Below, piece by piece: positions 31,458 through 42,571 of a DNA stretch of 64,000 nucleotides. Position numbers and translations under genes: made by a program. Each line of letters starts with the position of its first letter. Position 1 is the first letter of the stretch. The DNA lies in the NCBI GenBank assembly GCA_958009055.1, contig OY253651.1:806001-870000 (forward strand), given 5' to 3'. This DNA comes from Choricystis sp. odSpoLacu1. Lineage: Eukaryota; Chlorophyta; Trebouxiophyceae. The notes under the pieces were generated by a model, which made no database searches, was not told where the DNA came from, and saw nothing but the letters and a program-made list of their open reading frames with translations.

Positions 31458-34400
31458 TCACCGCCGCCCCACCGGCAGCCGCACCCGCAGCCGCGTTGTG
31501 GGCGGTGCAGCACCCGGCGACTCGCCATCCCTTGGCACACGCCGACCCTCCCCTCCACCCGCCGGCAGACGCACCCTCAGCGAGCGAGAGGCGGGACGGG
31601 CGTCCGAGTCGGCGTCGCCACCACGGTCGCTCGTGGGTTCTTCGCCTCCAGCACCAGCAGGCAACGCCAGCGTGTTCACCAGGTCAGCCACCAGTGCGCC
31701 CCCATCCCGCGCAATCGAAGACGCGGGATCGTTGAACGTGGCCGCGTTGGCCGCGATGAGACGGACGTCTGAGGCAAGGGCGGCGGGCGAGCGATACCAT
31801 CCAGACGCTAGCCGCGCCGCCACCGTGTCCAAACCCAGGGGCAAAGCAATGGACGCGTTGTATGCCACAGTAGCCCCCGTGTCGCCCGTCGGGTAGCGGG
31901 CGGATGGAGGGGGCGCGTCGGCAAAGACCGACCAGCGCGGGGCGGCGGCAGCAACCTCAACCGCCGCCATCGCGGCGGCCGCCAACCCATCCTCCAGGCG
32001 GGGGGCTTCAGCGCGGGCGGCTTCCAGTGTTGTGCCAGGCGTGTACAGCTCCCACGGCGACTGGAGGGTGTCTTCCTCCGCGTCGGCAGGAGCAGCCGAC
32101 CCGCCGCCGCCGCCGCCGCGCGCGCCGCCCGCGGCGCCACCCCAGGACACGCGGTAGCCTTCCCACAGGGTGGAGTTGGACCAGGCGTCGGGATCGTCGG
32201 TGGAAATGGTGGATTCGACGATGCGGGCGGCCCACCAGGCGCCCAGACCGTCTCGTGCGGAAGTGTCTGGATAAAACACGGCCACTCCATCACCCGGCCG
32301 CCAGTGAGCCGCCACACCAGCATCAAACCGAGACCTGTGCACCAGAAAGTCGGGCACCCCAGAGTCGGGGGGGGGCAGGGCCAGGGTGAGGGTGCGCGGG
32401 GTGGATGCGCCAGAGCGCGGGCGGTCGCGCCCGCGCCGCGGCTCCAGCGCCAGCGTGACCAGGGGCAGCGTGGCCCTGGAAACATCTTCAGCAATGATGT
32501 ATTCCACGTTGATCACAGTGGCGGGTTCGGCGGGGCGCAGGCCGGGAGGCAAGGCCAGGCGGGACGCGAGGGTGGGCGGCGCGTGCGCGGCTGCGTCGGC
32601 CACGCCGCGAGGCAGCAACACGACCGAGTCTCCCACCTGGGGCACATACACTCCCGGCACGCTCTCAGTCGCTGTCAACCAGTCGTACGCGCGCGCAGGG
32701 CGGCAGGGGACGCCGTTGGACGGGGGGCGGCCACGGCCGCGGCCGGGCGCGGGCGGCCGGCCGGCTCGGCAGCGGCGGCGGCGGTCGGAGTCGCTGTCGT
32801 CGTCGTGGGAGGTGGATTCAGGAGAGGAGGGTTCCTCGTCGTCGCCATCTTCCGCCTCACGCCGCTGGCGTTTGGGCGGCGGCCGGCCCCGCCGCTGCGG
32901 GGGCGGGGGTGGCGGCGGCGCGCGCGCAGCCGCGCGCGCAGCCGCGCGCGCGGCCGCACGCTCGGCGCGCGACTGTTCGGGCAGACCGCTGCCTGCCACG
33001 CCCCGCGTGCGACCAGCAACGGGGGGGGGGGGGGTCCGGTTCCTCATCCTCATCGTCGTCATCGCTGTCGTCGTCATCGGATGACGACGACGACGACGCA
33101 CCTCGCGTCGCCGCGTTGCGCGACCCGGGCGGCCGCCCCGGCCCGCGCCGCGTCGGCACGAAGTCGGCGTCCCGCGCGTCGTCGCCCGATGCATCGGTGC
33201 CGGCCGCCTCCCCTCGCCGAAACAGGCCGGCCAGGGTGGTGGGCACGTAGCCCCGGGGGAAGACGCCGCCGGGGGTGGTGGGCACGCGGCGGGCGGCGCG
33301 CGCCCACGCTCGGTCAGTGGAGTCACCCGACAAAGGCTGCGGTGCGGGCGCGGCCGCCGTCGCAGCCGCCATCCTCGCTTCAGCACGCGCCACCGCCGCC
33401 GTCACCGCGTCATCACTGCGCCCCGCTTCCTGGGCGGCCCACGCGGCTGCCGTGAGGGTGGGCGGCGCGAGCGCCGCGCCGCGCGGCAGCGTGCGCGGCG
33501 GGGGCGGGGGGGCGCCCTCGGCCTCGGCTTCAGCTTCAGCGAGGGTCAGGTCGGTGAGAGTGTGTGCGGAGAATGCAGCCTGATACGAAGTAGGGTAGGG
33601 CTGGCCAAGGAAATCGACCAACCGCGCGCCAGCGTTGAGCGCGTGCGGCGCTTGCTCTGTGTCCGCATCCACCACAAAGCCCGCCGCATCCATGCGCAGC
33701 GCGCCATCGTCGTGCTCGAGAAACTGGTCGTAGCGAGCACGCGCTAGAGCAGGAGTTGGAGGAGCCGAATCAAACAAATGCAGCTGGCCCGCCGCGTCTG
33801 TCAGGCAAAACGCCGACCCGTCGCCCGCCCACCCACCATCCACCACGGGCAACGGTTCCGGCCACGCCGGCGCGTCCCGCGGCGCGGTGTCCCGCGTCGA
33901 AAAGGAGGCGAGGGGGGTGCATGTCGGCACGTGCCACACGATGGCGCGCCCGTCGGCGCCCGCGGTGAGGAGGAGGGAGGGGTCGTGCGGGTGGCCGTCC
34001 ACCACGGTGATAGCGTCCACGTGCCCCCGCATCCTCTTAATCGCCGCCCCCGTCGTCGCGTGCCACGCGCGCACCGTGTAGTCCCCCATGGCGGCCACGA
34101 TGATGGCGTCGTCGCACGTCCAGGCCAGCTGGCGAATGATGCGCGGCGGCGGGTCGCGCCGCCACCGCCGCGCCTCCACCGCCAGCGCGTGGTCTTCGAC
34201 CGCGTCCGTGGTCAGGGTCACGGTGGCCACCCACATGGCGCGCAGCCTGCCCGCGCGCGTGGGGCGGCGCCACAGGCGCAGGGTGCCGTCCTTGGAGCCA
34301 GTGGCCAACGCGTCGCCCGAGCGAGAGAGGCGGAGCAGGTGGACGGCCGCGGTGTGGCCTTCCAGGCGCACCAGCTCGACGGGACGAGGAGCGCTTGAGA

Positions 34401-36032
34401 GTACGAGTGGCGGAGGGACGTCGGCCGCTGGCAGCACCAAGCCTCCGTCTGCTGACGGGCGCGGCAGGGACGCCGCGGCCGACGCGTCGCGAGGCGAGTC
34501 GTCCAAGTCCCAGCTCCACACAAACACCGACCCGTCCGCGCCCCCCGCCAGCATGTGGGTGCCGTCAGGGGTGGCGCTGCACACAAGTAACGCGGGTGGG
34601 GACGCGTCGGCAGGAGGATCGGGCGTGGCTTCGCGTGAGGGCGGGGGCAACCCGCGCGCTGCTGCCAAACGAGCACGCAGCGCCTCCAGCTCTGCCGCCG
34701 TGCGCGACGCTTCCGCCAGGGCGGTGCGGGTAGGCAGGCGTTCAGCGGCGCGGCGGGCTGCGTCCGCCGCGCGCACCGCCACCGCCAGGGCGGCGTCGCC
34801 GCGACGTGTCGTGCGAGGGGGGGGTGGGGCAGCGCCCGCGCCAAACCGAGTCACGCCACGCGTCGGCCCAAACACGCGGGCCGCCGTCAGCACGGCCACG
34901 CAGGCGCCCGGCGGGCGCGTATCCCAGGCCCGCAGCGTACCGTCCGCGCCTGTCGACAGCAGCAGGTGGGGCGCGTCCGAGCGGCGGCACCAGGAGAGAA
35001 AGGTGGCGGCGCGCGGCGCGTGGCCGAGCAAAACAGCGCCGGGGGCGCCAGGGGGCGCCCCTCCCGCCTCCCACACGCGCACGCTACCGTCCTCGGAGGC
35101 GGAGGCGTAGGCCGCGCCATCGGCCGACACGCCGACGTCGGTGACTTCGGCGGCGTGGCCGCGGCACGTGGCGAGCAAGCGGCCGGTGCGGGAGCACCAA
35201 ATCTTGACAAGAGCGTCGTCCGCACCCGTTATGACACGGTCGCCTGCCGCATCATACGCGACACAATAAACCGCCGCCCGGTGGCCGCGCAGCGTGACCG
35301 CATGGCGCAGGGCGGTGGCGGCGCGGGCCGGCGGTTCGACCGCGGTCGCGGAGCGCGACGCGGCCGACGCGCCCGATGCGCGCAGGGCCACCAGACACGG
35401 CAGGGGGGCGCCCCTGTGAGGGGCGTGGCGACATGGCAGGCAAGGCACGATGGGGGGGGGGGGGTGCCTCGTGCTGGCGCGTGCCAGAGGGTGGCTGGGT
35501 GGGGGGCGGCAGGGGCGGCGCCAGCGCGGCGGCCAAGGCGGCGCCACCGCCCTCCAGCAACGACGCGACCCCCGCCAGTGGGGGCCCACCCGCCGCACGC
35601 GCTCGCGCCAGAGCGTCCCCCGCCAATGCTGCCAGGGCGGTGGGCGGCACACGGGCCACGGCGGACGCGAGTTGAGCGTCGGTGAGGGTGCGGCGGGCGC
35701 CGCTCACGTCGAGCCGGGTCGGCACCGTGCCCGCGTCCCGGGCGGCGGCAGCGACGGTGGACGCGGCTTCAGTCAACCCAGCGGCACGCAGGTGGGCGCA
35801 TATGATGAGGATGAGTTCGGCAGGGTCGGCGGTGGGCTGAAGAGGGTGTGTGGGGAGGTGGGCGCGCAATCGAGGTAACAAAAATCGCGACGCCACATTT
35901 CCAACGCTTTCCACTCACCCTCACCGCTGCTGGCACCACCGCCACAGCGTCTGGGCTGGCCTCGACATCAGTCGCCGCTGGTGTGTCGGTGGCCGGCGGT
36001 GGTGAAGGGGAGGGGCGGGTGGACGCGGGCAT
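31458..36032 (-). CDS. BRWD/PHIP-type WD40-bromodomain protein (two frame breaks)
   Basis: Chromatin reader related to BRWD1-3/PHIP. Exons 35919-36032 and 31458-35836, about 1,496 residues after tract correction. Order: a LisH-like helical region (AELILIICAHLRAAGLTEAA); WD40 repeats from about 35330 to 33700 (TLRGHRAAVYCVAYDAAGDR, DDALVKIWCSRTGRLLATCR); a Pro/acidic linker with poly-Ser/Asp; the BRWD block YDWLTATESVPGVYVPQVGD that precedes the bromodomain region; and a C-terminal bromodomain (about 31930-31690: PLGLDTVAARLASGWYRSPA, AANAATFNDPAS). Only one bromodomain is evident where animal members have two. Frame changes occur in 13 G at 35452-35464 and 14 G at 33021-33034; one base fewer in each gives one continuous frame. 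Confidence 0.9.
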
Positions 36033-36277
36033 TGGACGGCGCGTGGTCCCCCGCCAGCACACGGCGGGCGGGTGCACAGGCAAGCGTCCTGCCTGTGGGC
36101 GTGCTCAAGACGTCGGAGCGTCACGCGGGGGGGTGCATGGGTGGAGGGTGCGCCTGGCGGGGGAGAGAGAACGCTCGTCCGGACAAACACAGGAAAATAG
36201 AAAACTCGAGTGGCCTTGCTTCAGTGTTTTCATTCGCTCAAACACTTCTGCCGTCTGTCCTGCTCGTCTCCTCTGCT

Positions 36278-38054
36278 CTACACTTTCTCAGCAACCCGCC
36301 GGCACCTCAACACTGCATCCGGGGGCGCAGTGCCGTCACACACCGCCGCTGTCATCGCAAACAGCGGAAACTCGTGGGTCCACCCTTTGGAGGACAACAC
36401 GTCGGCCACCTCGCCCGCTGTCAACGCGCCCTGCAGCTTTTGTCCGCCCAGCAGCTCAGCTTCGAGGGCGTCGACAGTGGCGGGGCCGGGGGGTGCAGCA
36501 CCACTCAGCACACGCCTCGCCAGTTCTGCCCCGACGCGCGCGTTGCGGCCGCCCTCGCACGTGGCCACGAGGTCAGCTATGCCTGCCGCCGAAAGAAAGG
36601 TGTCGGCGCGAGACGTGGGGCGCAGGCGGGACGCCAGTTCGACCATTTCTAACGCGCCACCGCGGAGGAGGGTGGCGCGCGTGTTGGCGCCCGCCCCTGA
36701 TCCGACAGCCAGGCCGTACGCGAGCGCCACTACGTTTTTCAGGGTTCCCGCCATCTCGACGCCGGCACGGTCAGCCACCAGGTGGACATCAAAGGCGGGG
36801 GAGGCAAACAGGCGCACCCAGGTGGCGGCGGTGCGCGCGTCGCCTGCAAAGCCGAGGGACGCTTCGGTGGGTTGGCCTGCGGCCACTTCTGCTGCAACGT
36901 TGGGGCCGGAGAGGACGCTGCATCCCACGTTGAGTTGCCGTTCCAGAAGCTCCGAGATCAGCTGCGGGCCGTCGGGGCGGACACGCATTCCCTTGACCAG
37001 GGAGACGCAGGCGGCGCCGGGGGCGACTGCGCCAGTCATGGAGGCCACAACACGAGGAGCAAACTGGTGAGGCACTGCAAAGATGACGTGGGAGGCGCCG
37101 GCCAGGGCGGTGGCGACGTCGCGCACTGCGACGACATTTTTTCCGAGGTGGACACCGGGCAGGTATTTGACATTCTCTTTGGTCTCGTTGATCACGTCCA
37201 CCAGCGACCGCGGCCCAGCGTCAGTCTCCACCTCTTCATCGTGCACCCACACCGTCACCCTGTCTTCGAAATCGGCGCATGTGGTGCCACACACGTTGGC
37301 GGCAACCAGTTTGGTGGCCGCGCACGCCCACGCGCCCGACCCGATGACGGCCACCCGCCGCCGAGGCAGGCTGGCGGCCAGTGTGGCCACGGACGCAGCC
37401 GGCCAGTCGCCATTAACGCCGCCGAGCGAGATCGCATAATCCGAGCCCGGAATAGGGTTGGGCGTACTCGACGCCCCTGGCGCCGCCGCACTCACAGTCA
37501 CCACCACGGCCAGCGGTGCTGCCCGCCTCGCCGCGTCCACGGCGGCAGCCAGGCCGCCGCTCGCGCCATCCAGCGTCAGCACGCGCGTCGCGGACTCTTC
37601 GCCGCCTGAGTCGTCTTCGCGAAAATCAGCATCCCGCGCCAACACAGCGCTGGGTGGCAGCCCCAACTGCTCCGCCAGAGGCGCAACAAGCTGTGCTGGC
37701 GCTGATGACGCCAGTCTGACAACCACGCCGCGGGCAGACAGGTCGGCCACCAGGCGCGCCGCATCAGGCGTTGGCGTGGGCGGGCGCGTCCTCAACAGGC
37801 GATCAAAGTCGGAGGGGGTGGCGCCATCCACATCTATGTCGGCCAGCGACGTGTCTGTGACGACGCCGGGGGCGTCGCAGTCGAGCAGGATGACGTCGGC
37901 CCGGGAGAAGAGGAGGCGGGCGGCGGAGGAGGGGGGGGGGGGGGGGGGATGGTGGGTTGATGTCGCGGGGCGTAGCTAGGACAGGAGCCAGCCGCCTCGC
38001 GCGGGTGGTGCCCCGCGCTCTCGCGAGGGATCGGAGGCGAGGCAGGGTCGCCAT
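36278..38054 (-). CDS. GPD: Fused HAD-type domain and NAD-dependent glycerol-3-phosphate dehydrogenase
   Basis: Green algae have bifunctional enzymes joining a phosphatase-like HAD domain to GPDH, making glycerol-3-phosphate and possibly glycerol. Single exon, 591 residues after correction. The N-terminus (MATLPRLRSLARARGTTRAR) looks like a plastid transit peptide. The HAD-like part starts at VILLDCDAPGVVTDTS, where DxD is kept but the usual following Gly-Thr/Val is replaced. GPDH starts near RRVAVIGSGAWACAATKLVA, with CVSLVKGMRV, VLSGPNVAAEVAAGQPTEAS, the catalytic Lys in MAGTLKNVVALAYGLAVG, NTRATLLRGG and SAAGIADLVATCEGGRNARV. The leader and HAD frames differ by one base in an 18-G tract (37931-37948). 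The start is 98 bp from the divergent AAA ATPase. Confidence 0.9.
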
Positions 38055-38152
38055 CGAAAAACGAGAAACGTGCTTGGGTCGGGGAAACAAACGACGACAA
38101 ACACTCAATTCGATTCGCTGTCCCCTTTGGCGCCCTCTCGCACAGCTTCCCT

Positions 38153-39994
38153 ATGCGGCGCGCCGCCAGGCTGGCGCGCCTGGCGCGAACATTCTCCATC
38201 TCGGAGAGCGCGCCCGGCGGTCCGGCATCGTCCACACCCGCTGCCTCCGCCAAGCCCGCCCCACACCTCCGCACGGCCGCCACTCTCGTCGCTGCCACCG
38301 CCGGCCTCTCCTTGCCCGCATTTTGGGCAGCGTGTGAGGGTGCCGATGTGGGCAAAGCACGCACCAACATTGCGGCCGCGTTCGACGCGGTGGACGCCGA
38401 CATCCATAGGGAAGAGGCCGGCGTCCCCCGCGCTTTGCTGCCGCCACCCTCCCCATCGCCCGCCATCACAGTTGACAAGGATGGCAAGGACACCATGACC
38501 GTCACCATCACTGTGCGCCGGGGTGCAGACACTGGAGCCCTGTTGACCACTCTGGTGTCGCGCTCCTTGACCGCTCCCCTGCGCGTCACCTCCTCCCCGT
38601 CCGGCGGCTTCACCGTCACCAGCGACGCCGATGGAGCATCAGCCACGCTGTCCCTCAACGCCAAATCCGGAGGCACCCTGTCCTTGCGCGCGCCAGCAGC
38701 CCTATTGGCCAGCGACGCAGGCGCAACGCTCATCGAAACCTTGCTTCGCGCCGCCTCCTCTGTCGCCGGCCTCACAACCACTTCAGACGGCGCTTTGCGC
38801 ACCTGGTCCTGGTCCAGCGAGGGAGACGGCCTGGCGGGCGTGCTGGAAGGCGTGTTCAGTGGGGAGAGGGGCGGGTCGCCCTCCGAACTGCTGGGCGCAG
38901 TCGACGACTTTTCGCGGCGCTCTCTGAGCGACGCCGGTCTCCCAGACACGCTTTTTGGGCCGCCACCGAGTGGTGATTCTGGCAGCAGCATCGCGCTCGA
39001 CCCACGGCCGCCTCCAGAGGGTGGCGCGGTGCGGCGCCCCCCTCCTCGCGGCGCGTCGCCCGCTGACGCCGCTGCATCAGCCTTGACCAGCCTGGGATGC
39101 ACTGTGATGCGGCCTCCCGCGGGTGACACTGCCCGCCAGGCCGCCTTTGAGCGGTTGGCGGGGTATCGGTCGCAGCGGGGCGCCATTGCCGACGCGCTGC
39201 TCCCGCTCACCCACGCGCGCGAGTGTGCCGCCGTCGTGACGGCAGCGCGGTCTCCTGCGGCACGGCCGGTGGCGGGTGGTGCGCCCACACCACGGGCCAT
39301 GCTGTGGGAAGGTCCTCCAGGGTGTGGCAAAACGGCGACCGCGGCGGCAGCGGCAGCCGCTGCGGGGGCCACCCTGGTCTACGTCCCTGTGGAAGCCATC
39401 GTCTCCAAGTGGTACGGCGAAGCCGAGCAACGACTGGCCCACGTGTTTGAGCATGCACGGTCCCTGGCTGCGTCTTCCGGCGGCTTGTTGATTTTTTTCG
39501 ATGAAATCGACTCGCTCGCCACCGCGCGCGGCGCAGACATGCACGAAGCCACACGCCGATGCCTGGGCGTGCTGTTGCGGTCGCTGGACGGGTTTGCGAC
39601 GGGGGACGGCACGGTGGAGGGGGCGGGAGGCGTTGTAGCCATCCTGGCGACCAACCGCCCGGGTGATGTTGACCCTGCCCTCACGTCGCGCTGCGCCCAG
39701 CGCATCCACTTTCCGCTGCCTTCAGAACCCGAACGAGCCGGCATTGTGCGCCTGTATGCGACACACCTGGGGGACCGGGCGGTCGCGTCGCTGGCGGCCG
39801 CGTCGGCAGGGTTGTCTGGGCGCGACCTGCGAGACGCGTGCGAGAGCGCGGAGCGACGCCAAGCGTCTGCCGTCGTGCGGGGTGAGGCCAAGCCGGGGAC
39901 GCCGCCCCCCGCGGCGCTGTACCGGTCTGCCGTGGAGGAAAGGGTGGCGGCCGTGCGCAGTGACGTGCAGGCGCGGCGCACCGGGCGCGAGTAG
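38153..39994 (+). CDS. AAA-family ATPase, probably organellar
   Basis: 613 residues, no intron. The N-terminus (MRRAARLARLARTFSISES) is a basic amphipathic mitochondrial or plastid targeting peptide, followed by a hydrophobic patch (AATLVAATAGLSLPAFWAAC). Residues 100-300 are Ser/Thr/Gly-rich and not recognised. The single AAA module begins about residue 320: Walker A GPPGCGKTATAAAAA (about 387), pore-loop region VSKWYGEAEQRLAHVFEHA, Walker B GLLIFFDEIDSLATARGADM (about 444), sensor 1 VAILATNRPGDVDPALTSRC with Arg finger region, and GLSGRDLRDACESAERRQ for the lid. The pore motif resembles Vps4/spastin/Msp1-like meiotic-clade ATPases. The substrate is unknown. It is head-to-head with HAD-GPDH. 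Confidence 0.85.
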   Translation: MRRAARLARLARTFSISESAPGGPASSTPAASAKPAPHLRTAATLVAATAGLSLPAFWAACEGADVGKARTNIAAAFDAVDADIHREEAGVPRALLPPPSPSPAITVDKDGKDTMTVTITVRRGADTGALLTTLVSRSLTAPLRVTSSPSGGFTVTSDADGASATLSLNAKSGGTLSLRAPAALLASDAGATLIETLLRAASSVAGLTTTSDGALRTWSWSSEGDGLAGVLEGVFSGERGGSPSELLGAVDDFSRRSLSDAGLPDTLFGPPPSGDSGSSIALDPRPPPEGGAVRRPPPRGASPADAAASALTSLGCTVMRPPAGDTARQAAFERLAGYRSQRGAIADALLPLTHARECAAVVTAARSPAARPVAGGAPTPRAMLWEGPPGCGKTATAAAAAAAAGATLVYVPVEAIVSKWYGEAEQRLAHVFEHARSLAASSGGLLIFFDEIDSLATARGADMHEATRRCLGVLLRSLDGFATGDGTVEGAGGVVAILATNRPGDVDPALTSRCAQRIHFPLPSEPERAGIVRLYATHLGDRAVASLAAASAGLSGRDLRDACESAERRQASAVVRGEAKPGTPPPAALYRSAVEERVAAVRSDVQARRTGRE

Positions 39995-40096
39995 AGAGAG
40001 AGGGAGAGGGGGAGTTCCTGCCTTGTTTTCCATTGCTGTCTCGTTTAATTAGCCCATGACTCGTTTTGTCTACTCACACACTCTCTCTATATATAT

Positions 40097-42431
40097 CTAA
40101 AACCGCACCGGCGACCCGGTAGCCGCCACCGCGGCGCGCGCAGCGGCAATCGTCTCCGCTTGCGCCCTCAACCCCGCCTTCAAATCAGCCACGTCCGCCT
40201 CCAGCTCCGCGATCCTCTCCTCCCGCTCACCCAGCAACTCCAGGGCGGTGCCCAGGCGTTCAGTGGCGCCGGCTTGAGCTGCGGCGGCGCGCCGTGCCGA
40301 CTCTGCGTCGGCGCGCGCAGCGCTCGGCAGAGTTGGCAGATGCGACAACTTCATCCGCCAGCCTCGCGCAAGTCGCCTCCAGCTGGGCCACGTGCTCAGG
40401 GGTGGCGAGCGCGCCGAAAGGTGGCAAGGAAGGGGGGAGGGGTGCGTGGGGTGGAGGAGGGGCGCCGTGTTGCAACGGAGCCGTGGCCGCGGCTGCCGCT
40501 TTCTGCTCGGCGGCCGCGGCAGACGCCAGCGCATCATCCACCGCCGCCTGGGCGTCCGTCAGGGCGCACGTGAGGCGTGCAACTTCTGCTTCTAAGGATG
40601 CCACCGCGTCAGCTCGGGCCGCGATGGCCGCGCCGGCCGCAGCAGCGCGCTCGGCCGCGTCTTCCTTGTCACGGGCCGCGGCAGCAGCAGCGCGCTCGGC
40701 GGAGGCAGCGCGCGTCGAGGCCGCGTCAGCGTCGGCGCGGGCGGCGTCCGCGGCGGAGCGCGCCTCATCAAGCGCCACCTGCAACGCTGCCGCCCGGCTG
40801 ACAGCCGCACAGGCGCGGGCGGCCGCGTCACGCTCGCGCTCGGTGGCCGCGGCAGCGGCAGCCTCTGCGGCCGCGAGCCGGTCGGAGAGACCCGCCTCTG
40901 CCGCTCTCCACGCGGCGGCCGCCGCGCTCGCGGCCGCGCGCTCTGCCTCCACTTGCCGTGCCAATGGCGCCGCCGCGTCAGCCAGGCGCAACGCCATCTC
41001 GTCGCGCGCGGCTTCAGCGGCCGCGCGGTCGCGCGCCGCGTCTGCAGTGGACGCGCGCAGCGCGTCTTCGCGCGCCGACGCGGCCGCCGCCGCCCGGTCG
41101 AGCGCCGACCGCAGCTCGTCGGCCACCTCGACCGCAGCAGTGGCCTCAGCTTCAGCTTTCTTGAGACGGGACCGCAGGTCGCCGACTTCGCCGACAGCGC
41201 GGGAGGCGTCGGCCCCGCCCGCTGCTGCCGCGGCGTTCGCCGCGTCTGCGCGCGCTTTTTCGGCGGCGACACGCTCTCCCGCCGTTTTTTCAGCAGCTGC
41301 CGCCCGCGCCTTGGCTTCCGCAGCCGCCACTTCAGCCGCGTCCGCGCGCTCGCGCTGGGAGGCAGCCTCCGTGGCAGCGGCGCCCTTGTCGGCCAGCGCG
41401 CGCGCGACATCACTCTTCAACCCTTTGACCCGCGCCTCCAGCGTCGCCACCGTCTTGCTCAGAGTTGTCCCCTCCGCCAGCAGGGCGGTGGCTTCCTCTG
41501 CTTTGGCGGCCGCCTCCGCGCGTGCCGCGTCTGCCGCTTTCTTGGCGGCCGCCGCGTCCGCACGCGCAGACCGCACTGCCCTCTCCGCGTCGGCCACCCG
41601 CCGCTCGCACTCGGCCCGCAGCGCCGCCGCCGCCTCCGCGTCCGCAGACGCGGCCACCAGGTCGGCCGCTTTGGCGGCAACACGGCCGGCGGCGTCGGCC
41701 AGGGCCGCGTTCTCGGCGCGCGCGGACGCGAGCTGGCGGGTGAGCGTGTTGGGAGACGGCGCGGGGGAAGCGTCGACGGGTTTATCTTTCACAGGTTTCG
41801 ACTTCTCAGTTGGCTCAGGAGCGACAGGAGCCGGCGGCGGTGGTGACGGAGCAGCGACTGGTGGCGAAGAGGGAGCGACTGGTGGCGCTACCCCCCCGCC
41901 ACTCGACACGCGAGTCGCGCCCAAGCCTCTGCCCCGCCCCCGCCCCCGCCCGCCCGACGAGGGAGTGCGCGTGATGTTGGTGGTGATGTCACGAGCCGGC
42001 GTGGACGTGGGCAAAGCATCGACCGTGGGTGGTGGTGGCGACGGTGGAACAGGTGGTAACGGGTCGCTAGCCTCGGGCTCGGCATCGCTGGATGGTTCTG
42101 CATCGGTGGAAACTGTGTGAGGGTTGTGGGCGCGTGAGACGTGAGTGTGTCGGGGGTTGAGACCGCGGGATGCGCGAAGCCCCCACCACCCTGCAACTGC
42201 CGCTCACCGCGGCCGCTCCAGCCGCCCCCACACACCCAACACCACACACTCACACTCAATCACGCCCGTGTCGCCCGCCGCCTGGCGCAGCCCCGCGTCC
42301 AGCGAGGCTTCAACGTCCGCCTTGACGCGGGCGGCCGTTTTGACCGCGCCGGCCGCCAGCTCGCCCAGCTGGTCCAGGCCACGGGTGAGGCCAGCAGACA
42401 GGTCGGCGAGATCCAACTTGCCACTCCACAT
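40097..42431 (-). CDS. Golgin-like long coiled-coil protein (one frame break)
   Basis: Exons 42254-42431 and 40097-42112, about 731 residues. The start MWSGKLDLADLSAGLTRGLD with an amphipathic helix resembles plant golgin candidate 5/TMF-like proteins (MAWFSGKVSLGG-type starts). A Pro/Ser-rich stretch follows, then about 500 residues of Ala/Glu/Arg heptad repeats forming an extended coiled coil, and a final leucine-rich segment (LGTALELLGEREERIAELEA) of Rab-binding type. Near 40309-40318 a GC tract breaks the frame; adding one GC unit (or removing one base) joins DEVVASANSAER to ADAESARRAAAAQAG. This is the only tract in the window that is short by a unit. Intron 42113-42253. The golgin assignment is inference from architecture. 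Confidence 0.7.
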
Positions 42432-42571
42432 AGCGGGATGGGGGGGCGCGGGGGCGCGTGGCGCGGGAAAAGGGTAAAAACAAAAGTGCAACACAATCGA
42501 AAACAGTTTTGTCCATTGCTCGCCTCCCCGCGGCCTTGTCAACAGCCCAGCACAACACGCATCAACCAACC

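Noticed and set aside
40294..42120. 608-residue plus-strand Ala/Ser-rich ORF
   Set aside because: Antisense of the golgin-like coiled coil; heptad-coding GC-rich repeats read as Ala/Ser runs on the other strand.
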